Below the pieces are notes generated by a model, which was given only the letters and a program-made list of their open reading frames with translations, ran no database searches and was not told the origin of the DNA. A stretch of 64,000 bases of DNA from Cladocopium goreaui (lineage: Eukaryota; Sar; Dinophyceae; Suessiales; Symbiodiniaceae), in assembly GCA_947184155.2 (NCBI GenBank), contig CAMXCT020002754.1:24001-88000 (forward strand). The letters run 5' to 3'. This document shows, piece by piece, positions 11,601 through 23,600 of the stretch. Position 1 is the first letter of the stretch, and each line of letters starts with the position of its first letter. A program made the translations under genes and the position numbers.

Positions 11601-14600
11601 CTTTATCTCTCCATAATTCTCGACATTGTTGGTTATATATCCGATTATATTTCGAAATTTAATGTTATTTTAAGCAATAGAGCACAGGTGTTATGAATAG
11701 ATAAGTTGGTTCTGATTTGCAGTAACGCCAGGATTCATTGACATTCTATGCACCATATTGCTATGTGTTTTGTTACTAACTGTTTCACACATCTGTGTGT
11801 TTTAAGCAGCCGAGACAACACCGATCATCTCCAATGGCTGGTGCTCTCCGAAATGGAGTTGGCTCAATGATGAACATATTTGGATGAAGATATTTATAAC
11901 CAGCAATGGTATATATATATATATATCTGGGTAAATTTCATCACGACCTCACTTCTCCCGAACCCTGGAATCATGTTTTTTATAGAGGAATCATCCCAAA
12001 AGGGCCGCAAGTTTCAGGTAAGTGAATTATTATAATTTGCCCCCCACACACACACATATATATATATATACATACATACATACATACATACATAAATGTC
12101 AATCTGTTCGTAAATGGCGGATCGTCCATTGCCATGTTAGTGGTGGGTGAATCATTTTAATTCAGCCAGTCATTGAATCAAAGTGATGAACACACGGTTT
12201 CTTTTTTTTTGGCAGTGGACCATCATCCTTGTTGATCACTACTGATCTCCATCATCCTTGAATCAATGACCAATAATTAAGAATCATTGACACACCAATG
12301 ACAACAAGGTTTGCAGAAAAGGTTGCTAAGTTGACGCACATAATTGCTTGAGTATGGTTTAGGGGGGATATAGCTTGATACAACTATAGTTTTTCTCTGG
12401 TTTATAAACGGGGGTTTCCATACTCATGGAGGATCCCCAACAGCTGGGTTTATTTCATGGAAAATCCCAATGAACGATGAGAACTGGGGGTACCGCACTT
12501 CGGAAACCTCCAATTTTGTTTCTTTCAAGCAGACATTGGCTGGAAGAAGTCCTGCACCTTGGATGGTTGAAACCCTATGGGATGTTTACCACCTATCAAC
12601 TGCTGCAGCATTTCGGAAAACCATTCACCGGAATCCGCCGTAGCTGGGTCAATATATCATAATATATCCCTTCAATTTGAATCCAGATGAATTTTCTCAT
12701 GTTATGTTTAATACAAGTGAAAAACATCCCTCAATTTTATCTTCATCATCCCTTTGTCCCTTTCATCCTTCCAGGTAGCCTCTGGTAATTTGTTACATAG
12801 CTATTGAAAATGGCCCAGTCGACATAGCTGATTTTCCCATTATTCGACATAGCTGATTTTCCCATCAGTTATGTAAACGTTTACCATCCTTCTTGCCTCC
12901 TGAATATATCAGGTAGCATGTTGAATATATTATATATTAGTGATAGTTGATCATCCTACTATTATATCCTACTATTTGTCCCTTTCATCCTTCCAGGTAG
13001 CATGTTGATCATCCTGTCTTGCCTCCTGATCAGCGGTGGCGAGCTGGTGGCCCTTGGCGAGGCGGCGGAGGACCAGGTGCGGCGTGCGAAGATCCCTGGA
13101 GGATCCCTGGTGAAATGTGTGGTGGAATAAAAACATCGGAAAACCATAGGAAAACCATAGGAAAACCATATGAAAACCATAGAAAAAATGGAGAAAACCA
13201 TTGGGATTGTGGGAAATCCCAGGTCCCATTTTGTGAAAAATGGTATTTTTATCCCTCTACTTATCCAAGTTCCCAGTGTTTATTTGGTGCAATCCATTTC
13301 AATCGCAAAGGGTTTGGTGGGCAAAAACCCATGCCTCAATCCACTCGCTTGGATCAATCCGTATATTTCTTGGGGCGGGAGATCTCACATTTTGGTCCAA
13401 GAATCATAGTTAAACATAGTTGTGTTGCTTGAATTGAATCCGCTCTTTCGTATTGGTTACATCATGATTATCATAGTGTGGTTGATGATGTAAATCACGT
13501 GAAATCTAACAAACCCCATATTTTCTTTTTTGAATCCCACAGTTTTGCGCGATCTCGGACAGGTTGTTGAGACCATTTCCTATGGAAAATTGCCATTCAG
13601 TTCGATGAATCACCTCTCAAAAATTGTGTCTTTTCCAGCTCGCAAGAGTATATCTAGATTTACACCATTATATCAAATTAGTTACATCAAATTATATAAC
13701 CATGAAATCCCATGACATCCCATTAAATCACCAAGAAAACAAATGAAATCACCATTGAATGACCATGTGACTGTCCCTGTCAGGTGATGGTGAACTGGGC
13801 AGGACTTCCCCCAGCAGCAGGGGTGGCCATTTACACCTTCATGGTGCATTCAGAGGCACCCTTGGTCTATCAACTGATGGAGGTGGGATACGTTGTGTTT
13901 GGATTTGGGTATGGATCAATACCTATTAATACCATTTTTAGGGGGATGAACATCCATTTACCAGCTATTTTGATGTTCACCAGGGGTACAAGGTTTTGAC
14001 ACACTGCCATTTGGGACCCTCCCATTGTGTGGTGATGATAAAGGTTGATCCCATTCAGGACCCCTCCAAATGGAGCCAAGCTGTACTGTGCAGCACGGGC
14101 CTTGCGGCGGCATTTTTTGTGGCTCTTGCAATGCTGTGCTACAGCTTCTTGGTCGTTGCGTTTGAGAAAAGCTGATCTCAGTTGGGCGTCCTTTTGGGAT
14201 GATTGCAACAAGTTGGCTACATTTTGCACGCAAAAAAAAGAATGAAGCTTGAAATTTAACATGTGCACACTTATGCGTATATGTATATATATATAGCAAA
14301 TTGCACCATACAATACCACATATATATATATATACATAGTACTATCTAGTATATAGTATCCATCCATCTCGATCCAAGACCTGTCCAAGACCGAGTTTGC
14401 AAGTCCTGAGTCCCACCTTTCCAATTTTCGTCCAGGTTTCTTCGGCGATGGCACAGCGCAGTCCTTCCCGATGAATTTGGGCCGCAGTCCATTGAACCTG
14501 CAGCTGCTACCAGGAGAACTCAACGGTGCCATGAGTGCCCTCTGCCTGATCAGCGTGACGCTGAAGTTGCTGGTGAATGTGCCATTGCTGGCAGCTCCCA

Positions 14601-17600
14601 TTCTGAGGCCTTTGGAGGAGATTTTGGATGATTTTTGGTTGCTGCGATGTTTCGTTTTTTTTTTTTGGGTAAGTTTTGTGCTGGAGGGGTTTAGGTTTGT
14701 AATCAATTGGATCTTTCAAGTTGGTCCATCTGTTCCAAAAAAAAGGAGGACCTGGAATCCCCTGCAGTTGGTGTTATTTTCCCGGCTTCCAGGAGTGTTC
14801 GCGCCCCGGCTGCTGGATGAAGGTCCTCTTCTCTCTGGTCACCGCCTGCCTGTGCCTCTTCCTCCACGATGATGCAGCCTTTGTGATCGAACTCGTGGCT
14901 GGGCCAAGGGCCAACCCCTCGGAGCCAGTGAGATGATGTCACGCCAGGAACAGGTAGATAAGAAGACCAGCATTCAACATCTTTGGACACAACACGTGCA
15001 CTATACATAGACATACATAAACACTACATACACAGGCGCAGACATGTATATATACGTGTAGAATAATATGGATTTGTCTGAAAATAGTGTACCCCTACAC
15101 TAATGACCATTATCCCTATTAAATGGCTATAATTGGGAATATACCCTATTTTCAGACAAACCCATATGTATTTACACGCATAAATTTATTGCATATTTCT
15201 GTTGCTAGGTGGGCATCGTGCCACAGAACTTCATTTGCATCGTGCTGCCGTGCGCGGCCTTGCTGAAGCTCAAAGGAGACTTGGGAGGTTGGCGACTGGG
15301 CATCCATGGCAACGGAAATCCCCTAGAAATGTAGGTTTGAATGGGAAAGTTATATATATATAATTATATATAATTATAATATATATATATATGGGAATAA
15401 TTTTGTGGGGTTAGATATTTGGAAGATGGGCAAGCCCCAAGCTAGCTTATGTATATATATATGGGAATAACGTGTTTCAGCTCCCCCACCCAGTGTTTTT
15501 AAGTATTCTATATGTGCACGTTTCAGAGATGTTGTGCACGTTTCAGAGATGTTGTGCACGTTTCAGAGATGTTGTGCACGTTTCCCGGCATTTGTGCACG
15601 TTTCACAGAAGTTGTGCACGTTTTACAGAAGTTCTGCACTTTTCACATATGCTGTGCACGTTTCACAAGCCCCCTAATAATGTTCGTGTTCAATTGCATT
15701 GGGGCGACCAAACACGTTCTCCCGATATATATATATATATTATGAATGGCAGCAAGAACTCTGAGATGATGCAACTGAAAAGGAATGAAGATGGTCTCTT
15801 TGATCTCAATGGTCCAAACCAACAAAATGGGATCCGTCTGTAAAAATGGTTGCCAACCTCCGGTGTGAAAATTGGTGGTAACCACTACTGCAAATCCACG
15901 CCACACCAACAATTCCCTGTGATAAGCTCTCTGCTGTTTTCGCCAAGCAGACTGTTCAAAAGGCTGTCCACAGCCAAATCCACCAGCACTGATCGGGTGA
16001 CCACACCCAGGCAACGAACGTGTGAACCCTGTCACACCTATGGCAAAAGGCTCTCTTAAGCCCACCCACCCGCGAACCTGCTGCCCTGAGCCAGAGCCTA
16101 TGGTTCGAAGATTGATCAAGGTTCCAACCTGACAAGGCAAAGTGAGGCACTCACACTCGTCAAAAACATTCTGTTGATCAATTTTGGTTCAAAAGCGGAT
16201 CTGATGGGCTTTCCTTAAGCCATTTGATTCGATCGCGGGTCTGGGCACGGCTCCTGAGAATGGAGTCTTCGTCATGCAATCTGTAGTATCCTATTTTGAG
16301 AGTGGCTCTGAGAAAGTTGGCTTGCATTATCTTTGTCAGTGCGTCAGCCAGTTGGGCACCACCATGGACCCATCTTAGTTGGATACCCTCCTTGAGGGAT
16401 TCTTTTATGGATCGGGCCATGAGTTGTGTTCTAAATTCCGTGCATGACGGTGGTGCTGTCCTTGTTACTAGGTCGTATAAACTCTTGCAATCAGTGACTG
16501 CCAAGTCGGAAAATTCAGGCAGTGTTGGTACTGAGATGGCAGGCTCAATCTTTAAAAGGGATTCCTCAGGATTACGCCAATTCGTGTCAGGATTATGGAG
16601 CCATCCCCAAAACAGGCGAAGCCATCCAAGTTGGTCTAGTGCTGCAGCAAGGGACACTGTCTCTGCCGCTAGGGTGCTCGTCACTACCTTCTGAATTTTC
16701 TTGGAACCCCATGTGATCGGGCTGATAGGACACTGGATATTCTCACAAATAGACTTGTGGGTGCCAACAATGACTAGACCTGTGTGTGAATCGGGCTTTC
16801 TTTGGGATGCGAATGAAGCGTCGGAAAATGCCATGAACCGAAAATCTTCAACAGGTATGGGTCTGATTCGAATGGTCACATCATGATGTTTCTTTGCCTC
16901 ATGCAGTAAACGATTCCCTTCTAGGAGTGTTTCGATTTTGGCTTTGTTGATTGATGATTGCAACATGGATAGTCTACTGGATAGGTCAGGTCGTGTGTTC
17001 ACTGCTGCATATTGGAGGGAACCTACGAGTCCACGTAGGTGTCCTCGCTCTGATTCCGTGACATCGGCCTCTACCTGAAACTTTCTTTGACTGTCAATTG
17101 GGATAGGTTTAATCTTTCTCACATACTGGGATTGGCTCAAGATTATACTATAATCTTCCATTTGGGTGAGGTCAATACCCGTGAAAGTGAAGGATCCCAA
17201 TTTCTTTGAACCGAATGGATACTTTTCTTCAAGTTTCTTGATAAGCTCTTGGAATTCCTGATTGCCCCCGCAAACTCCATCATCAACGTGAATGCCAAGT
17301 ACACCAGATAATTTTTGGGGATTAGTTTTATCACGAAGTACGAATGTGCAAGGACAAAAGGGGCTTACCTCCATTCCTAGTGACGTCAGTTCAGAAACCA
17401 AAGCACAATACCACAAGTATGGGGCGTCGATTAATCCGTATGCACTTTTGTTGAGCTTGCCTATTTCATGGGGTTGCATACCCATGGCTCGCCGCAGCTC
17501 TGGAACTGGATCTAAGCCCATGATGCGGTCGGATTGTGGTCGACCCTGAAGAAACGCCGCCTTGATGTCGAATGACATTAGTTGCCATCCATGTGAGGCG

Positions 17601-20600
17601 ATGGCTTGGAGGATGATCATGCGAGCTGTCTTACCAAGGGTGGGACTATCTCTGGGGATTTCATCTATCTTGGGGTCTTGGTATCCTAGGACAACTAGAC
17701 GTGCCTTGGGTTTATGGGTCTTACTAGAGCACCTTTGGGAAATCTCATCTTGATTGACATCATCTAGTGGCTTCCAGGTTAAAATCCATCGACTGCGCAT
17801 GACCTGTTCGAGTGGAATCTGATTCTTCAAAACTTTGGTGATGGTATTGGTTTGGATCCAATTGTCAATTTCCTTTTGTTTGGCTTGTTCAAAAAGAGTC
17901 TTTTCTTGAGGGGTGAGTTCTGACATTTTTACTTCGGTGCGTTGTTTGGCACTGCCGCTGGACAGCAGAGTCCATGCAACTTGATCACTCTCCGCATTGG
18001 CATCTTTGGGCACGGCATGAGCAGGCACATCGAATTCACAGCGAAACGCAAAATCAGGGTGCTCAGTTGAAAAATAAACTTCATCATCATCATCGATGCA
18101 CAAAAGTTGAACTGTGGTCTGTTCTGAATCGGATCCAGATTCTTGAGAATTGATGGATGGCTGGTGACTATTAATTTCTGGCTCCTGATCTGGCTGTGCA
18201 AGTGATTCGGCTGTGCTCCCAAGGCGTTCTCGGGCCACCGCTGGTTCTGGCATGTGGGCTGGTGACTCGATGGGCTCCTCAATGTTTTCCAATGGGACAT
18301 GTTCATCAATCGTGGGAAGTTGATTCATTCTGTCGATTTGGTTCTGGATATGAGTAAGGTCACTGGGGAGTTCGGGACCCTCGGGTTCACCCTCCGCTGG
18401 CAGTGATCTCCTAACGTGTTCCGGTGCGCTGCGAAAAAGTCGGCCACCTTGGGTCGTCCACACAGTGTGGTTACTATCTTGAAGGACTACATGATGGGGA
18501 CCAATCCAACTAGGTTTATCACGGGACTGTGTTCTCCACACCATGACCCATTGACCTTGTTGAAACTGACCTCTCGAAGGGCATGACTTTCGGAGCACAG
18601 CACGACGGATGGCGTCTGAATTGTCGGCAACATGAAATGCTCTGCGTGCACACTCTCTGATTTGCAAATGTTTCCTAAAACCACCAACTGCATCTTGTTC
18701 AAGTTCTTGGATAGCTGTCATATGGCTAGGAATTGATTCATCACTGAGTATGGATCCAGGAAGCCGACTTTGTTTTCCAAACACGATGATTTCAGGAGCA
18801 TACCCATGTTTGATACTCAGCATATTTTTGGATTGAATGCATAAGTTCAGGGTAGTTTGAAGATCTTGATAGTTATTTACAGGAATCTCTGTATCGACTT
18901 TGGTAATCATCTCTTGGAGAAACATGCCATGTCGTTCGATCTTTCCGTTTTGCCAGTGGGCTTCAGGGCAAGTGGTAGTGGTATTAATACCAAAACGCTG
19001 ACAAAACGTGGTGAATTCCTCTCCATTGAGTTCCGTTGCTGAATCCACTACAAGGTGCTGTGGCGCACCTGCCCATGAGACCCAATGTTGATTAACCAAA
19101 TGAACTACATCACTACCAAGGCGTGAAGGGGCTGCAACTGCGACATGAAAATGTGTACCTGCATCCAACATGTGATAGAAATGAAAAGTCTTTCCTTGGC
19201 TGTTGGTCCATGAGATCCCATCCATGTACACCTTGTGATTGAAATCCAACATGGGCTTCAAACTTCCCGGGCGCTGATGTTTTGGGGCAACATGAGTGGC
19301 ACATACTGAGCAACGGAGTTCTCTGGCAGCATTGACTACCTCAGCACGCTGACCCATCGATTGCAAGGCTTTGGCTAACCGTTCATTACTTGGATGTCCA
19401 AGGTTACGGTGCATCAGTTTGATCTGATTCTGTTCCCACTTGGGTAGGCTGCAGAAACGTGACGTTTGTTCCCGTAGGGGACCTGACATTGTCTCTTCAT
19501 CAAAGCCTGCTGGTGATGAATCTTTGGCCTGCTGGTCTTCGCCAGCTGGCAATCGGACTGCAGAGTCGTGGTGCGAGTGTGGCTGCCAACTATCAGATGA
19601 ACTGCTGGTCGATTCCTCTACCATCGGCTGAGGTGCAGTGCTTGGCTCACTTCTAGCATCACGACTGGGTTCTTCTGGAGGGTTGGATGATGTTCCTGGT
19701 GTGTTCACTTTGAAAGCATCATCCCTACGGCAAGCAAACATTGTGATGTTCAATCGACATGCATGAGATGGCCTGACCAGCTGTCGATGGGATAATTGAT
19801 CAAACTTCTCCCAATGCTTTTCAAATGCCACCTGACTTGATGGCCGGAGGATCATTAGAGATTTTCTGAATGGGGCTTCAGCGGCATGGATATGGCTTAA
19901 AGGGGCCATGGTCCTGTCCATTCCTCGACATGCCACTACACTAATCAGCTGCATATCATTGAACATCCCTTGAAGTGGTGTGAGTATATCGGATTGTGTG
20001 ATTTCATGCTTTCCAACTCGAGGGACAATTTTGTTGATTCTGGAAATTATTTCTTGGCAATCTTCCAAACAAGGTTCAACATACTGTTTGTGACCAAGTC
20101 TTCTGCGTTTGACCAACTGTTCTGCCTTTGGGATCGGATGCACGATTTCTGTCAGTGCAAAATTGGCCTTGCGGCTTTGGCTGTTGATCACCCTACCCGC
20201 GGGATTTGACACCAGGGTAGGTTCCCCCACTTGGCACTGGGAGAGTGCAATCAGTCCGGAGCTCCACTGAAATGGCCATTGGCGTGGCGATTTGCACATC
20301 ACATTAGCTATCAACCTCGCAAATTTTCGGGGGTACACTTCAGAAAACACCGACCTTCGAACCAGTTGTCCATCAACATGTGTTTGACCCTCTATCACCT
20401 GATGTGCATGCTGTTTTCGACACGTTCGGCCATGCAATGCTTGGAACATAGCTGGGCTAGTCGTCACCACCACCAGGCGTTTTCGCATGGCAAGTCCATT
20501 TTCCGGGTCCTTCAACCCTCCGACTTCACACAAGTCGAATTCACACATTTGGGTAAATTGGTGGATTTCCGAAATACCAGGTTGAGAAAACATCAGTGAT

Positions 20601-23600
20601 TTAGAAGGTTGCTCCCAATGGAAGTGTCGTCCATGCATGATTTGATGACGATACAACACAATACCCAAGGCGATTTGATACAACAACTGTTCCCTCTTCT
20701 GCAAATGCTCTTCTAAGCTCTGGACAGACCTCGCTGAGTTGAACTGAGACCAGCTGGACCATGGACCACATACTGGTGAGTACCATATGTTACGTGGCTG
20801 TGATGTTTGACAAGTCTCCCTGTGTCAAACCGAATCGGAACGCTGACCCTCCAAGTTGTTGCACCTGATGTGTCACGGGTGATTGTTGGCTGCAAAACAC
20901 TTCCCCAAGTACAAATGGCCTACCAATTGGATGGTGTTGGGACATTGCGGCATCAAGTTCCTTTTCACATTGGCGAATCAGTGATTGTAACCTCTTGACA
21001 TCAGGGTGCACACTTGAGTCGGAAGGGCATGACTGATCCTCATTGATCACGCTCCTTCCTGGTCCTCGGGCACTGGCTGATGGATGCCCGCTTGGTGTTC
21101 CATGTGCTGGATCACTTGGGTCAATGCATTCTCGAGATGCAACATGCGAGTCTGCATGGCCATCATGTCGGCATTCATGGGGGTTGGTTCCGTATATCCA
21201 CTCTGGTACGTCCCTAAATTCCACTCTTCCTCTTCTGCCTCCATGTCTGGCAAATGCACGATCTCGGAGTGAGGGATCTGGCTGGCCGCCTTTGGCTTGG
21301 CCTTGATCTTGGGAACGGGACGGAGACTCATGGGCAGCTGGCTGGACGCAGCTTGGGACTCGGCCGGTGGGGCAACACGAATCGGTGTTTGACTGCGTTC
21401 GTGTTGTTCCACACGAAGAGTTATGTACCGAACGATCAACCGGTGAGACATCTTGGTGGACTCGGCATACTTGCTGGCTATGAACGAGATCCACTCTTGA
21501 TCTTCCTCCCAAACTTGATGAAAGGGGCGTCCCAGATGCTTCTGCCCGAACTGCACCTTCTGGTCCTGGAGGTCCGTCAGTGTGAGATGGGAGATGTCTT
21601 TCAATTCTCCGCTGTCTCGTTCCTGGAGATCCTTCAACCTCTTGCTCAGCGACATGGTCTACGGCCGGAAGGGTTGGACACTCGGTGGATTCACTGGGAC
21701 TTGGATGACTTTGAGACTTCAGCACAGCTACCATGGTTTCAGGTTGGGTCGCATGAACGTTGAGAGTGTCATGTGGCTCTCCCTTGGATTCACTGAATGG
21801 AAATGGCACCTGAAGAGGTGATGGTGATTGATATTGATCCTGCTGAACTGGCACTGATCCTGCTATCTTTTCCTTCTGGCGGACGGTCACAAAGGTCTGA
21901 TGAATCTGCGTGGGCTCACCTACGGATTGTTCCAAGGTTGGCCTAGCTGCCACTGCCAAGCTGTTCACATCAATGAGAAACAAACCCCGAGAAGTGAGCT
22001 TTAATGGAACTTCACAATCCAGCAGTGGGCTGATGAGGCAACGGTTTTCGCAGTCAATCCTGGCTCCGAGTGCTCTCATCAGAGAATTCGACAACAGAAG
22101 CGGGGTACCTCCCTTCACAATGGCTACTTTCAACTTGAGACGACCAATCGGAAGAACAATTGCATAGCTACTATGGAGAACTCCCTCATTGCCAAACTTG
22201 AAAGTAATGTCACAACTGGTTTTGGTGACCTTCTCTTTGATTGCAGGGTCCAAGCCATTCAAAAGATCGGCAACATGATTGGATCCAATCACCGTCTTCG
22301 ATGCTCCTAAGTCTAAAACACCGTGAGTGCCATGGGTTGCAAACAGAGCACACTGCACGTCCTGGCTGGCTGACATGATTGGAATGGTGTTGGATCTGAT
22401 GGATGTTCTTTTGACATCCTTCGCAAAATGCGATTGGCAAAACGGCTCAGGCACTGGATGATCTGTACACGGAATCGGATGCGCATCACTGGACCGGGCA
22501 CTACTCCTCAGACGGCGGTGGAGCCGTTCATGGGCTGTTAGTCTATGATCACTAGTCCCCACCCTGGGATGTTGACCTACATATTCCCCCGGAATACAAC
22601 CTTGGTGACTCATCCTAGGATATCTCATAGACGCAAAACTTACAAAACTGACAGCTGAAACAACCTGAGGTTCATGATCTATGTCAAGAGATGGCATCAA
22701 ATCATCAGGGAGATTCACGAACTCGAGTGGCAAGCTGTCCATGGCTTCTGAATCAGCTATCACAGTTGTGGTGGGTGCTGTGTTACCACCGGATGTCGAA
22801 GGTGCTGAACCTGTTGAAGTGCCACGCATAGGGCACTCTGCCTTCCAGTGGCCACGTTGCCCACAGAGACGGCATGAACTGTTCATGATTCGATCTTGGA
22901 GTGACCGTTTTGGTCGATTGTCCCATGAATTGCTCCCCTTGCCCTTCCCAAATCCTTTGTTGAACGACCCCTTCCCCTTGCCAGCATTTGGGAAAGGACG
23001 AGCTGGAAAGAAACCTCGATTCTTGAAGCGCTCCTGCAGTCGATGACGTGCCTGTTGATAGGACACCATTGCCACTGCCAGATCTTGGTCTTCCTGAACC
23101 GTATCCTGAGCGGCTTGTTCGAAGTCCAGAATCAACGCAGCATCAGCGTCACCTTCGGCTGCTAAAGCTTCCAAATGCTCATCATTCAACATCTCTTCAG
23201 GCATATGAGGGGGATCTTCATTTTCATAAGGATCATCATGGGTTTCACTCACAAGTACTGTCTGATCATACACCTTCGTCTTTGCACCTTTCTTCAAACC
23301 AGTGACATCATGAAAGAATGCAGCACCAAGTAAACGGATGGCTTCACTGACTTTCTTCATCGTCAGTGATCCCTCAGCCTCACTTTCCATTACCACACGC
23401 TTTTTGTCCTCGGCCGACAAGCAGGAACCCCGCAAGGTGATGTAAGCCTGCAGGCTTTCCAACGTCAGTTTTCGAGCCAGAAGTTTGCTCCACATGACGT
23501 CTGACCTTGCCAGAAAACTGTCATTCGACTCATCTGCTCGCTGTATGGTATGGAAAATGGCTTCCTCCGCCTCCTGGTACTGTTTCTCCAAAGGGATTCT

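Noticed and set aside
15513-15669. CRISPR-like regular repeats
   Set aside because: Units are directly adjacent 20-mers without spacers; a minisatellite in a eukaryotic genome.
15643-16140. 165-codon minus-strand frame across the copia-1 LTR, repeated at 23885-24427
   Set aside because: It lies wholly in LTR sequence and runs into flanking repeats; no Gag or other motif.
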